A stretch of 64,000 nucleotides of DNA from Ctenosaura bakeri (lineage: Eukaryota > Chordata > Lepidosauria > Squamata > Iguanidae): assembly GCA_948474755.1 (NCBI GenBank), contig CAOLHI010004277.1:62001-126000 (forward strand). Direction: 5' to 3'. The notes under the pieces are model-generated. The model searched no databases. It was not told where the DNA came from and saw nothing but the letters and a program-made list of their open reading frames with translations. Positions 1-11,140 of the stretch are shown piece after piece; positions within the stretch are counted from its first letter, which is position 1; the number at the start of each line of letters is the position of its first letter. Made by a program: the position numbers and the translations under genes.

Positions 1-396
1 AAGTCATTCTTAGGACAAGTAAAGAGAGCCTCCACTTTGAGAGAAAGTGTACCTGTAATGCTGTGGACAGAGAAGAAGAGGGAGGAGGCAGTCCCTAGGA
101 GGGAAAATGGGAACTCCATCTTTAGAGAGAGTGGAACCTCCTGTCATGCTAGAGATGTGGGAAGCCATTCTGAGGATAGAGAAGTGGGACCTACCTCTCC
201 AGAGAGAATCTACCTATCATGCTAGGGATAGAGGAGAGGAAAGAGATCCCTGTGAGGAACAAATGGAACCTCCATCTTCAGGGAGAGTCTACCTGTAATA
301 ATGTAGAGAGGGAAGAGGGATGCCATTCCTAGGACAGGTAAATGGAAGCTCCACCTTCAGGCACAGTTTGTTAGCAATGCTGGGGGCAGAGAAGGG
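1..396. repeat. Minisatellite, unit about 80 bp, five diverged copies
   Basis: Five successive units begin near 10, 96, 172, 252 and 331. Each contains variants of taggacaggtaaatggaa, ctccacctt-aga-agagt, tacctgtaatgctg and gagaagaggga-gccattcc. Units differ by substitutions and small indels. The array is cut by the window start, so its true length is unknown. The small ORFs across it are by-products of the repeat. Confidence 0.75.
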
Positions 397-884
397 GAGA
401 ACACAAGAGTAAAAAGTCCTCACTGGTTAGCCAGCCAGTCAGCCAGCGCAGCCGGTTCTTTGCAGCTCTCTGATCCAGTGCTCTGCCGTGTTGGTATTTC
501 CAACAGCACAACGGGGAGCCTGTTAGCAAGGAAAGCCACGACGTTAACAGCTCTCTGTTTCTAGGAAAGAGCTGGGCTCCCTTCCAAGCGCATAATGTGA
601 TAGTGTCGGCCTCTGGCTTCCCAGAAGGAGCCGTGCAACGTCCGGGGCCTGGCCCCCCTCGCTGGCACCGCTGGCCCTGTGGGGTTGGGAAATCAGGCAG
701 AGCGCCTGCCCACTACTAGGAAAGGACCGGGAGACATGCCAAAGTCCCTCTGGGAGTTCTGGCCACACACACTCACACGGAGGAGCGTGCAGATGTATTG
801 CTGTGACTTGTGAGACATTTCAAGCACGCGACGGAGGTCAGTGTGTAGCAGATGCTGCACTGGAGGGCAGGCAAGCCAAGTTGG
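397..884. other. Intron sequence, nothing recognised
   Basis: No exon-like frame, SINE, LINE or LTR signature was recognised. A short agccagccagtcagccag tract lies near 428-446. Confidence 0.5.
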
Positions 885-960
885 AGAATCACAGAATAAT
901 AGAATAGGAGGGCACACCAAGGGCCATCTAGTCCAACCCCTCCCTGGTCATGCAGGAATC
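885..960 (-). mobile_element. CR1 LINE 3'-end fragment
   Basis: The piece reads gaatcacagaata... gggccatctagtccaacccct on the plus strand, the reverse complement of a CR1 3' terminus. It is only about 75 bp and diverged. Confidence 0.7.
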
Positions 961-1142
961 ATAACCAAAGCATCTCTGCTAGCTGGCCATCAGTGGCCAA
1001 AATCCTACACTCATGTAGTTAAATGGTGATTGTGCCACAGTACCCTTCTGTTGAATATAGGCATCCCTTTTCTGAAACACTCAGGACCAGAAATATTTCC
1101 TTTTTTGGATTTTTCTGAGATGTTGGGATACCTGTATTTATA

Positions 1143-1623
1143 TACACACTCCTCCCTTGACAAATTTGATTATTTGCGAGGGATGTGCTTGCCTCTCCTT
1201 CATTTTCCTCCCCCGCCATTCCCTTGTATTCCTCACCCCAGGCTTGCCAGGCTTGTGTTTAAAATGGCTGTTTTTCCTTTTTGGGTGAGCAAAGCCCTTC
1301 TCCCATTGCTGGAGGTGTGTCCTCTCTGCCATGTGGCTGCACTTTCTGCTGTGTAATGGCTGCTGGTGGGTCAAGTGCTCTCTTTGCTTCTACCCCTTCC
1401 CTTTCAAGGTGGTCTCCAGAAGTAACTGGAACCCAAGAACTCTGCTCTTCTCCCTTTGAGGGGAAAGTAATGGTAAGCCCCTTACTGTGTCTTTTTTCTT
1501 ACTGCGTCTTTGTCATAGGCAAAGAAATGGGGTGGGGGAGCTCAGGAGGGGGGTTATTTGCAATTTTTCCACTTTTGTGAGAGTTCTGTGCCCCTAACCC
1601 TCATGGATGTGGAGGGGCTACTG
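1143..1623. mobile_element. Tc/mariner (Tigger-like) non-autonomous element
   Basis: The right end reads gatgtggaggggctactg followed by TA, matching the inverted end of the copy at 46453-47646. The internal gattatttgcgagg and gcaatttttccactttt segments are shared with that copy. The left boundary is approximate. Confidence 0.5.
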
Positions 1624-1929
1624 TACACAAGCACAGTACCGTACAGAAGGTCTCTGGGAAGCCCACAAATGCGCAAGTAGGAGTGCTGCAGCTGCTGCTT
1701 CACACCAATTACTACACTTGGGTTCCCACCATTTCTCAGACCATTGTGTCTCTCTCCAGCCCCACATCTCATTCATTTGTTACTTGTGTTGTGTATGAGA
1801 CATGAGGCTGAAGAGAGACTGAGGATCTGAGAGACAAACAAGCAGCCACCTCAAAGGTGGAAGCTGGAGACAAGACATTTTGGGTTTTGAAGGTTGTTGG
1901 ATTTCAGGTTTTGGGATAAGTAAGGGATA

Positions 1930-2148
1930 CAGTGCGCCTGCCATATATGTGAGGATTCCACTTCAGGAAACCCTGCGTAAAACAAAAATGTGAGCATCAC
2001 ATCTCATTGTAGACAATGGATGTAACGTGTGCATGCCCATGGCAGCATAGGCGCACATCTGTGACATCCATTGACTATAATAGGGTGTAGCACTTTGGGC
2101 AACCTCACATTTGTGAATGCAGAGGCTGTGTCAGAAGAGGGTGCACTG
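1930..2148. mobile_element. Small TA-flanked MITE
   Basis: The left end CAGTGCGCC and right end GGTGCACTG are imperfect inverted repeats. They are flanked by TA at 1928-1929 and 2149-2150, as for Tc/mariner elements. No coding capacity. Sequence from 2150 to 2436 has a related composition but was not classified. Confidence 0.5.
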
Positions 2149-2436
2149 TACACAACCTGGACCAGCACTGGGCCACCAACTGTGCACCTGCAGTTGTCCT
2201 TGCGGATCCCCCACTGTGCAACAGGGGATGTACAGTGGCTATCTGTGCAATCCTAGTGAAGAAAGCGGGATATTGAAGGGATTGATGAACAGTTTGCCAC
2301 AATCCAAGAATGCACAAAGCCGCATTGGTGGTTACACTTGCGAAACTCCGATTGCATAGCTGGGGACATTGTGCCGTGGCCCAAAAGGCAAAACTGCATG
2401 TGTGAGAGAAATTACATGTGTGCAAAATGCAAACAA

Positions 2437-2683
2437 GATGCCAACCCCTGTTTAAGACCTCCACAGATGGAGAATCTACAACAGCCCTTCAGGGCAGTCT
2501 ATTCCACTGTTGAACAGCTCTTACAATAAAAAAAAAAAGTTCTTCTTACTCTTTTGGTGGAATCTCAGTTCTTCCTGTTTGAATCCATTGGTTCTTGCCT
2601 CCAGTTTCTGGAGCATTAGAAAACAAGGTCGCTCCATCTTCTATATGATATTGTTTCAGATATTTAAAGACCGCTAACATGTT
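2437..2683 (-). mobile_element. Degraded CR1 LINE fragment
   Basis: Aligns by eye to the CR1 3' coding end (gttcttcct...gaatccattg...tctggagca...gatatttaaa) but with many indels, including an A-run at 2528. It is older than most copies here. Confidence 0.75.
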
Positions 2684-2990
2684 CAGAGCCAGCATGGCAT
2701 AGCAGTTTGAGTCCTGGACTAGGATTCTGGGAAACCAGGAGCCTTTCTGCACTACACTGTTACAGCGCTATCATTCCACTTTCAACATCCTATGGAATTC
2801 TGGAGTTTGCAGTTATGGCAGGAGCTGCTCAGCCCCTCGCCTAACTGCAAACCCCAGGATTCCATAGGATGCTGAAAGTGGAATAATAACACTATAACAG
2901 TGTAGTGTGGAAAGGCTCCTGGGTTCAAATCCCTCCTTGACCACACAGAGTTTGGATTTCTGGACCTCACAGAGTTTGGATTTCAGAATT
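2684..2990 (+). mobile_element. tRNA-derived SINE (Sauria-type), interrupted by a palindromic MITE
   Basis: The 5' half (gagccagcatggcatagcagtttgag, 2684-2738) and the B-box region (gggttcaaatccctcc, from 2921) of one SINE are separated by the family-B MITE at 2740-2917. The 3' tail is lost. Confidence 0.65.
2740..2917. mobile_element. Family-B palindromic MITE
   Basis: The left arm (agcctttctgcactacactg) is the reverse complement of the right arm (cagtgtagtgtggaaaggct). The interior arms catcctatggaattctgg and ccaggattccataggatg also pair. It is inserted in a SINE. Copies of this family share the conserved core ccactttcaacatcct. Confidence 0.8.
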
Positions 2991-3240
2991 AACATCTTGG
3001 TCACCCTTGTCTGGGGAATGTTATAAGCTAACCAAGGCCGATTTATGGAGCAGGAGAGCTTGGGGGAAAAAGTTACTTTCTGGGACTACAAAAGCAAGTA
3101 CACTCCTCAGCGTAGCTCAGAAAAGCATGCATTGTCTTACCCACTATCTGTTGTTGCAACAGCTTTCCAAAGTGGGCAAGTCTAAGAGACAGTGAGTGCT
3201 TGTTTCCTGTTTAAATACTCAAATATTTAAAACACTTCTT

Positions 3241-3798
3241 GGCTCAGTGCATAAAGCTGTATTCAGTATTTAGCTTTTATATCCTGCCCAATATCACAAG
3301 ACCCCAGGCCATCATAAAATAAAATCAGTTTAACCAGCTGAAACACTATAAATCTGCTTAAAAAACAATTAAACAGGCTAACAGCCTAGGAAATAATTCG
3401 ACAAGTCAAAACAAGACAGTGAAAATCAGTTAAAACAGTTTAAAAGAATTTAAAACCATAACACATGTCAAATTCAAATGAGATCAATTTGGTCCCAAAG
3501 GCTTTAATAAGGTTGTTATAAGTAAGTTCCAGCAACTGGTTATGCCTGAAATAGATACGGGGAAAAAAGGCAGTTCAGAGTAAGGAAGGGCCATCTAGAT
3601 CAGGGGCCCCTCCGAACTACAGTTATAGCACTATAATTCTGTTTTAACTTTATTTATATATATATTTTTAAAAGCAAGTTTTATTAAAAGTTTGCAAAGT
3701 GCATACAAACAAAGGAGAAAAAGAAACAACAAAGTATAAACTAGAAAGAAAGACACACGTAAACAAGGAAATACTAAAAGTATTAAGAGTGAATAAAG
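3241..3798. repeat. Unclassified AT-rich interspersed repeat (family X) and flank
   Basis: The segment atatcctgcccaatatcacaagacc followed by runs of aaaatcagtttaaaac resembles the repeats at 9590-10420 and 44136-44760. From 3660 an A-rich tract (gttttattaaaagtttgcaaag) may be a reversed LINE tail. The family is not identified. Confidence 0.4.
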
Positions 3799-3924
3799 AT
3801 CAATTTCTGCACAGCACTCTTATAGCGCGATTATGGAATCCTGGGGTTTGCAGTTCCGGGAGGGGCCTCCATAGGAGGTTGAAAGTGGAATAATTGCGCT
3901 ATAAGAGTGCTGTGCAGAAATGGT
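3799..3924. mobile_element. Family-B palindromic MITE, short form
   Basis: A 126-bp element with arms atttctgcacagcactctta and taagagtgctgtgcagaaat. It is shorter than the others because the centre is reduced. Confidence 0.75.
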
Positions 3925-4989
3925 CTAAGAAGAAAGAAATGCACGTTGGTTTTCAGCTTTTCTAAGGCATGCCTTGACTTTAATGTGTAGGTTGGGGAGG
4001 TACTAGAGCTCTCTGGTTTAGAATTCTAAAAGCCCCTCCCTAAACTGCAAATCCCAGGAGACCACAGGATGGAGCCAAGGCAGTTAAAGAGGAATATCTG
4101 TACCTGTAATTGTTCGGAGTGAAAGGGCTCCAGGACTGGAACTAAGAATCACGCACACAGAGCCCAGAAAAGATGGCACCCCATTCCCACAGCCACCTGA
4201 GGCCCTGCATCTGGATGGCACAGCCATGGTGGGGACAAGAGGCAATCTGTTACTCTCCCCTCTCCCTGGTGCAAGGGGATTTAGCATTGGCCGCTCTGCA
4301 AAACAACCACATTCCACCTGGTAGCAGAAGAGACCCCTTGGACCGGTAGGAGGAAGGGGCACTCCAAGCCACATCCACCTTGCCCAGTTACTGCTGTTAT
4401 CACATGTTTAAAAAGATGCTGGTTGCCCTGGCTTACCCCTGATCTCAGGAAGAGGACTGTCTCAGAGGAAGCAGGAGATCTCTTGGGTTTCATGTGCCAG
4501 ATGCTGCCACATGTTGCAGCTTTTCAACATGCAGAGGACTGGTTGCAGGACTTCTTGCAAGCTGGACTGCCTTTTCTCCCCGCCCACCCTTTGGTTTCAG
4601 CTTACTCAAGCCCCAGGCAGACTTGGCTAGCCCCAGGATAAGAGATAGCCACAGACAGAATTAAAGGCAATCTTGGCTTCTCATTGTCATGCTGAAATGG
4701 ACTCTTGTTTGCCAGATTTGGGAATCCCTGGTTTTGGAATGGTTTGGTTTATGGGGAATGCCGCAAACCTAACTCAAGGGCTATCCTCTCAGCAGCGGTA
4801 TATCTAGCACAAACAGCACCTAAGGCAAGTGTGGAAGTTGTGCCCCTAACCTTTTTGCCCCTACCCCGCCATGCATGCCTTTCGTGTACCCCCCTGGCAT
4901 CGGTGCCTGGGGCATGTGCCCTATTTGCTCCACCCCTAGATATGTCTCTTCCTCTCAGTTCTTTGCTAGGACACCCAATTGTTAGCTCA
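3925..4989. other. Intron sequence, little recognised
   Basis: A worn family-B piece (gcccctccctaaactgcaaatcccagg) lies around 4033-4060. The rest shows no exon-like or repeat signature I can name. A minus-strand frame at 4084-4374 has no recognisable homology and no fitting splice context. Confidence 0.45.
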
Positions 4990-5156
4990 GGCCTTTTCTG
5001 CACTACACTCTTATAGCGCGATGATTCCACTTTCAACATCCTACGAAATTCTTGGGTTTGCAGTTTCAGGAGGGGCCAGCCACTGCAAACCCCAGGATTC
5101 CATAGGATGTTGAAAGTGGAATCATCACGCTATAAGAGTGTAGTGCGGAAACAGTC
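4990..5156. mobile_element. Family-B palindromic MITE with TCA duplication
   Basis: Ends GGCCTTTTCTGCACTACAC and a mutated GTGCGGAAACAGTC. A 3-bp TCA repeat flanks it at 4987-4989 and 5157-5159. The arms pair over most of their length. Confidence 0.85.
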
Positions 5157-5747
5157 TCAGTTTTTGACACCTCCTCGTACCACACAGATTGCGCTCTTCA
5201 AAGTGTGAAACCAAGCATCCCTACACGGTGGTGGTTAGGATGGTCAAGAGGATTTTAAAGCCTCAGGTGTTTCTCTCAGTCAGGTGTGGTAAGAATAATG
5301 GAGACAGGGACTTCTTCGTGGCTGCTCCCGGGCTGTGCAATTCCATCCCACAAGAAGCTAGGTTGTCCCTTCTCCCTTTCCATCTGCAGACAAAGACCTT
5401 TTCACTGAAACAGACCTCTGGCTGTTGCAAAATAGTCTTTTGAGGCTGGACTTCTGCAGTGCGCTGTACATTGCGCTACCTTTGTACAAAGTTCAGAAAC
5501 TCCACCTGGTCCAAAATACGGGAGCCAAATTGGTTACAGGTACATCAGTGAACCTGTAAAATCACTCCACTGGCTGCCAATTAGTTTCCAGGCAAAGCAC
5601 ACAGTGTTGGTTATTATCTTTAAAGCTCTACATCATTTGGGTGCAAATTACCTATAGGATCACCTCCTCCCATACAATCTAGCCTATACCATTTACTTAA
5701 ACCAGCCAAAACTAGACCAGCAATGGTGATCCTGTTGGATAGAAATG

Positions 5748-6142
5748 CTGTGACATTTGCCCCGGTTGAAAATACATTGGATGAGCATGTGGGAAACACC
5801 TGGAGGATGACTTGGCAAGTCATGATGAAATCCCTAGGGGAGTCATGATAATGTGAAATCATGGTAAGGGGTTGCATCTGCCATTGTCCCTAGCTGATGA
5901 CCCATCAGCAGGTGTGTATAAAAGAGGAGAGCTTGTCTGACTCCGAACCTGTGTCTGAGCAAAACTCTGCTTGATGTGTCTATGATACTGGATCTAGGAC
6001 TGTGGATCTGCGTATCCTGTGTACAGATGTGTATGTATGGCAATAGTGAAGATTAAAGCCTCCAGGTATTTTGGATGACAAACTCTGTGTGTATGAGTTA
6101 CTAACCAGTGGGTAGAGGAGTCAGAGCTGATGCTGTAAGTTA
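5748..6142 (+). mobile_element. Possible short solo LTR
   Basis: Begins TGTGAC and ends GTTACA. A TATA-like tgtataaaagag lies near 5917 and a poly(A)-like gattaaag near 6051. No target-site duplication is clear. It separates two parts of an L2 fragment, which argues for an insertion. Confidence 0.35.
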
Positions 6143-6352
6143 CACTCTGCTGCACGCGCATGTTGCTGTTTTGAAACTCTGCTACGTTATGCTTGCCTCT
6201 GGGACACCTTTTGTCCAGAGTGCAGCGGTTCCAGGGAGGATTTTGTGCTGGTTCTGTGAATTAATCTCTCGTCAGACCCAGAGGACATTTTTGTTGGCTG
6301 CCCCTAGACTGTGGAATGACTTGTCAGAAGGGACTCGACAGCTAAACATTCT

Positions 6353-6496
6353 GGCCATTTCCGCACTAGCCTGTTATAGCGCGATGATTGCACTTTCAGC
6401 ATCCGACCGGCCCCTCCCAAAACTGCAAACCCCAGGATTCCAGAGGATGCTGAAAGTGGAATCATCGCGCTATAACAGGCTAGTGCGGAAATGGCC
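6353..6496. mobile_element. Family-B palindromic MITE inside L2
   Basis: Perfect ends GGCCATTTCCGCACTAGCC and GGCTAGTGCGGAAATGGCC. Flanks are TCT and ACT, a 3-bp duplication with one change. It splits the L2 reading frame between RQLN and LKKGLK. Confidence 0.88.
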
Positions 6497-6707
6497 ACTA
6501 TCTAAATTGAAAAAAGGCCTAAAGACCTATCTCTTCCCGCAGGCCTACTCAATCAGTTTTAAACTGCGAATTTTAAACTTGTATATTTGAAATGGTTTTA
6601 TGTGTTTTCAGTTGTATTTTAAACTATCTTGTACCCTGCTTTGAGCCTTGATACTAGGCTTTCATCTTCATTACTCTGTTTTTAATACTTTTAAACCTTT
6701 TTTTGAG

Positions 6708-6890
6708 AGCCAGCACAATGTAGTGGTTTCAGTGTTGGACGACAACTCTGAAGACCAGCGTTCAATTCTCCACTTCGCCATGAAAACCTACTGGGTGACC
6801 TTAGGCAGAAATCTCCACGATAGGTTCTCCTTAGGGTTGCTATACGTCAGAAACGACTTGAAGGCACATGATAACAATAAATGTGTTTTC
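6708..6890 (+). mobile_element. tRNA-derived SINE (Sauria-type)
   Basis: Starts gagccagcacaatgtagtgg (A-box region), has a B-box-like gcgttcaattct, then cctactgggtgacctt, and ends with the BovB-like tail acgacttgaaggcacatg followed by an ataacaataa tail. Near full length. Confidence 0.82.
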
Positions 6891-7135
6891 AAGTAGTGTT
6901 TTTGACATGACTGCTTATTTATTTTATTTTTTTAAAATGTTGGTATTACAAATTATTTTAGGGCTGCTTTGTTTTCATCTATGCTGGAAGCTACTGTGGG
7001 TCTCATACTGGGAAAAAGGCAGAAAATAGATAGTAGGGTGGGCTGGGGGGTGGATGGGCCCTCCTCTATGGGGTCTCCTCCACCCCTGCCCCAGTTTTGA
7101 GCAACTCCACTGACCCTCATTTCCCATTTCTTCAC

Positions 7136-7316
7136 CTGCTCCCTGGGCTTCTGTGGTGAGGTGTTTGGGCTCCTCTGTCCATGGTGTGGCGTGCACAGCT
7201 ACGCTCCAGTCGCTCCACGTGCCAATTTCGTTGTCCTTGGCTGCAACCTGGATGATGTACTCTTTGCCTGCATAGGCGTCTGTGATGATGTGGGATGTCC
7301 CATCTGACAGTTCCAC
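7136..7316 (-). CDS. CNTFR: CNTFR internal exon (FN3 domain, WSXWS box)
   Basis: This 181-nt exon encodes 60 codons plus one base, from VELSDGTSHIITDAYAGK to HLTTEAQGA. It completes the cytokine-receptor fibronectin III module. The diagnostic WSDWS box is at exon residues 34-38 (about 7217-7203), after the strongly conserved AAKDNEIGT stretch. Splice signals are visible: acceptor CCCACCCAG at 7325-7317 and donor GTGAAG from 7135. The exon leaves in phase 1, as expected before the short linker and GPI-anchor exon of CNTFR. That last exon was not recognised in positions 1-7135, so it is probably outside the window. The reading frame is open past the donor into intron, which makes a longer apparent ORF; the extra residues are not coding. 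Confidence 0.97.
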
Positions 7317-7609
7317 CTGGGTGGGCAAGAAGGAGAGTTTTATAAGATAAGTCCGGGCTTGGGATGTTGCTTTTTTAAAAAAGAAACTAGTTACTTTACT
7401 TATTACTTTGGCCATACAATGGGACTTGTTAATATTAACTTGTTAATATTAGTACAGTCCAGAAAGGTAGCTCACTTGTTATTTGTTATTAATAAGTCAC
7501 TGTTGTCATTGTGCCTTTAGGAAATATAGGAAGGTGCTCTCTGGCTCCCCCAAGTGGCCAATTCAGATACTGCATTTTGGCAATTCTGAGAAAAATGGCA
7601 AAGCCACAA

Positions 7610-8092
7610 CAGTCAGCCCTCCACATTTGCAGGAGCCCTGTAAAAGTGGAAAAATTGCAGGTATCAAAATGTGTGTGTGTGTGTGTGTGTGTCTATGGAA
7701 AGGAGGCTGTGGCATGGGGGAGAACAGGCACCTAGGCTTCAAACCAAGTCAGGGAAAGGTCATAGGTCAGCCTGGTGGCCCTATATGTCCCTCTCTCACT
7801 CATCTCTTTCGTTGGGTGTAGGGGAGAACATTTGGGAGGGTTTGTGGTGCTGAGAAATTGGGCTGTGAAGCTGGTGGAGAAGGAGGAGAACCAGAGGCAA
7901 GTTTTTAAAGGGCTGTGCAGCCCAATTGGAACTGCTGAGAGAGAAATTTCCCCCAGAAAAGGAGCACCTGAGGTGGGGGGAGGGGTTTGAGAACTTCACA
8001 AATAATCAAATCCATGAAAATGAAGCCCAGGGATTCACAAATAATCAAAACCATGAAAGTGAAACCTGCAAATGTTGCTTGGCTACAGCACA
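7610..8092. mobile_element. Tc/mariner (Tigger-like) element containing a (TG)n tract
   Basis: The left end CAGTCAGCCCTCCACATTTG matches the ends at 46453 and 63543. The right end (gcaaatgttgcttggctac) is diverged. The internal agtggaaaaattgcagg is shared with the other copies. A (TG)n microsatellite lies at 7670-7692. Inverted relative to the 46-kb copy. Confidence 0.6.
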
Positions 8093-9086
8093 AGGTAAAC
8101 ACCCAGGGACTCCTTCTCTTCCCGCTCCTACTTCTCAGACTGGATCCGCACATACATACCTAGGAAGAAGTAATGGGAAAGCAGCCCCTTCCCATTGTCC
8201 TTACAAGGAGTAATTTACTGCCATGGTCACTACAGGCAAAAAGGAAACCCGATTCCAGTTTGTCGCTGAACAAAATACCTAGTTACCAAAATAACTTATT
8301 AGACAATGGCTGAAATCCTACGTCTGGGCTGCACAGAGTAAACTTGTGCACGAAGAATTATGCATTAATTGTGCTACACTGACCTTCTGCTGAATGGGAA
8401 TGTTGTGCAAGTGAACCAAGACATCAGCTGTGCAACCAAATACACATTCAACATGTGTGCCAAAAGCACATGCATGCACAACACATAATGTGCATGCATA
8501 TGAACTAATGCTGCATACGTACTCTGCTTCTGCAAACCTGAACTGCTTATGGATGTTCCTTGTCGGACAAAAATTTCCAGCTGCTTCCATAGGAGAACTT
8601 ACACATGTGGAGTTACTTCCTAACACTGGGTGTGCCAAGCCAGGAACACTCTCTATGGTCACACCAGAGGTTTGCAACAGGGGTCACCTCATGGGAACTC
8701 AACTTGTTCTGCAGAAGACGATTTAGTTTAGCTCAAGGTGTACCCATTGCAGGTGCCCACACCCAACCCCGCACAACAGAGGGAAAAAACAAATAAACTA
8801 TAGCATCATCTGTGGATTATAACATTCAAGGATGATAACATGAAAGGCTACTTAAGGATCCCACAGGACTTGGCTCCACTCCCCATTCCAAACTGGAGGG
8901 CTTTCTGGGTAGCCTTGCAAGTCCTTTGGCATTTAAGGACAGTAAAGTCTGGGAACAGAAGCGAATTGTTTGAGGCCTGGCAGAGGTCAGCCAGAGAACC
9001 ATGGCAGAAGAGGGCATGGGGCATAACATCAGACTCCAAGACGATGGGAGTTTTCTTTTTCCCCCCTGCTGTTCCAGAGACATTGT
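8093..9086. other. Intron sequence with a tgtgca-rich segment
   Basis: From about 8330 to 8730 the sequence is rich in tgtgcaa, gcatgcac and tgtgcc motifs, resembling 15340-15700. No gene or known element was recognised. Confidence 0.4.
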
Positions 9087-9318
9087 TCTTGTTGTGTGCC
9101 TTCAAGTTGTTTCTGACTTATGGTAATCCTAAGGCAACTCTATCATGGGATTTTCTTGGCAAAGTGGGTTCAGAGGTTTGTCATTGTTTTCCGCTGAGAC
9201 CGAGAGAGTGCAACTTACCCAGGGTCACCCAGAGGTTTTCCGTGGCTGAGCAGGAGTTCAGACTCTGGTCTCTTTGCATCCTAGCCCAACATTCAAAACA
9301 CTGCAGTATGTAGGCTCT
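9087..9318 (-). mobile_element. tRNA-derived SINE (Sauria-type)
   Basis: On the plus strand it opens with the reversed tail cttgttgtgtgccttcaagt, then the reversed body (tcttggcaaagtggg, ttacccagggtcaccc), and ends near gtaggctct, the reversed 5' end. Confidence 0.82.
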
Positions 9319-9349
9319 AAAAATACGACAGCTCTTTCCTAGGGTTTTC

Positions 9350-9523
9350 CTGATTATTCCACTTTCAACATCCTCTGGAATTCTGGAGTTTGCAGTTTAC
9401 TGAGGACAGAACATTTGCTGGCTGAGAATCCAAATTGCCCCTCCCTAAACTGCAAACCCCAGGATTCCATAGGATGTTAAAAGTGGAATAATAGCACTGT
9501 AACAGTGTAGTGTGGAAATGGCC
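9350..9523. mobile_element. Family-B MITE lacking its left tip
   Basis: Arms tccactttcaacatcctctg and aggatgttaaaagtgga pair, and the right end is gtgtggaaatggcc. The outer left terminus is missing. Confidence 0.75.
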
Positions 9524-9589
9524 CTTGTCACAGCTTCACTCATCAGTGGGAGGGCGGAGAAAAGGTCATTCTCCTTGCACATTTTAAAA

Positions 9590-10420
9590 GATCTAGAAAT
9601 ATTTATGTATTTATTTATTTATTGCATTTTTATGCCCCCTTTCTCCCAGTATGGGAGGGACCCAAAGTGGCTTTCAGAAACAGCCAATTAAAAAACACTT
9701 ACAATAAATTTTAAACAATTAAAATCAACCCTGTAAAAACAGTATATAAAATCATTTAAAAAATATACAAGAGTTAAAAGAATAAATAAAACATCTCAGT
9801 CAAAATAAAAAGCTCTTCTGCTTATACATTAACAGCCTGCTTAAACAAGAAGGTCTTTGCTTGCCAGAGAAAGGAAAGTAGAGAGGGGGCCAGCCAAGCC
9901 TCTCGTGGAAGAGAGTTCCAGAGGGTGGGAGCAGCCACTGAGAAGGCCCGGTCTGTCATGTCCCTACCGAGAGAGCCTGGGATGGTGGTGGAGCCAAGAG
10001 AAAGCAGATCTTAAAATTCCAGCAGGTTTGCATGGGGAGATATGGGGCCCTTTCCGCACTAGCCTGTTATAGTGCGATGATTCCACTTTCAACATCCTCT
10101 GGAATTCTGGGGTTTGCAGTTTCGGGAGGGGCCAGCTAGCCCCTCCCGAAACTGCAAACCCCAGAATTCCAGAGGATGTTGAAAGTGGAATCATCGCGCT
10201 ATAACAGGCTAGTGTGGAAATGGCCATGGTCTTTCAGATAGTCTTGACCAAAACCCCATAAGGCTTTATAGGTCATGACCAGCACTTTGAATTGTGTCCA
10301 GAAATGAACTGGTAGCCAGTGAAACTGTTTTAACAAGGGGTTTATATGCTCCTATATCTGGCCCCAATCAGACTCTTCCCCTATGAAAGTCTATAAACAG
10401 AGGTTGTAGATGGCATCTTT
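9590..10420. repeat. Unclassified interspersed repeat (family X), interrupted by a MITE
   Basis: Contains tatttatttattgcattttt, cccccttctcccag-like text, an A-rich part, then aaggtctttgcttgccagag, gagagttccagagg and gagaaggcccggtctg. The same order recurs at 44136-44760. The MITE at 10045-10225 splits it at agatatgg. Confidence 0.5.
10045..10225. mobile_element. Family-B palindromic MITE with ATG duplication
   Basis: Arms are near-perfect inverted repeats. ATG flanks at 10042-10044 and 10226-10228 if one extra terminal G is allowed. The uninterrupted host string agatatggtct is present in the paralogous repeat near 44711. Confidence 0.88.
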
Positions 10421-10655
10421 CTGGACCACTTTAATGGTGCATTCCATGTGTTGCATTTGTGCTTCTTTCCAGCTCTATGGTTCTGTGATTCTAAGCGCTG
10501 GGTTCACAGCCAGCCTAGCAAGTACTGTTCTCTCTCTTGAGAAAAAGTAGTATGTTTTCGAAACCTTTTACCCTTCATGATATCTGACCAGCTTGACCAA
10601 AAGCTGACCATTTCTAAAAGGGAACAGACAGTTGAAGAAAGGGTCTCCTAAAAGG

Positions 10656-11140
10656 GAATCATAGAATCACAGCGTTGAGAGAGACCATCGGGGCTGGCCA
10701 GTCCAACACCCCACTATGCTGGAACACACATCAAAGCACCATCCAGCCTCTACTTAAAAACTGCCAAAAAAGGAGACTCCACCACACTCCAAGGCAGCAA
10801 ATTCCACTGCTGGACAGCTCTGGACAGGAAGTTCTCCCTGAGGTTCAGGTGGAATCTCCTTTCCTGCAGCTTGAATCCATTGCTCCTTGTCCTGGTCTCT
10901 GGAGCAGCAGAAAACAAGTCTGCTCCCTCCTTGACATGACATCCCTTCAGATATTTAAACATGGCTATCATGTCCCCTCTTAACCTTCTCTTCTGCAGCC
11001 AAATATACCTAGCTTCCTAAGCCGCTTCTCATAGGGCATGGCTTCCAGACCCTCCACCATTTTGGTTGCCTTCCTCTGGAAATGTTCCAGCTTGTCAATA
11101 TCTGTCTTGAAACGAGGTGCCCAAAACTGGACAATAAATC
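10656..11140 (-). mobile_element. CR1 LINE 3' fragment
   Basis: The plus strand starts gaatcatagaatcac, the reversed octamer tail. The minus-strand frame at 10750-10971 reads [29 protein letters not shown], the C-terminus of CR1 ORF2. 5'-truncated, with several frameshifts. Confidence 0.92.

Larger units (their letters stand above)
5190..6640 (+). mobile_element. L2-clade LINE fragment, broken by later insertions
   Basis: Translated pieces match the C-terminus of L2-type ORF2. Near 5440-5700 there is a frame with RLDFCSALYI, LHLVQNTGAKLV and SLHWLPISFQAKH; near 6270-6345 there is QRTFLLAAPRLWNDLSEGT; and KLKKGLKTYLF follows at 6507-6540. The frame is interrupted by stops, by an LTR-like block (5748-6142) and by a MITE (6353-6496). 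An additional worn copy of the AAPGLCNSIP region is at 5320-5360. Dead copy. Confidence 0.65.

Noticed and set aside
4084..4374. Final CNTFR exon (GPI-anchor signal) on the minus strand
   Set aside because: No threonine/serine-rich linker, no hydrophobic C-terminal run and no matching splice sites; nothing in 1-7135 fits.
6975..7415. A 146-codon single-exon cytokine-receptor-like protein
   Set aside because: Only residues from the acceptor at 7317 to the donor at 7135 match CNTFR; the flanking residues are intron read-through.
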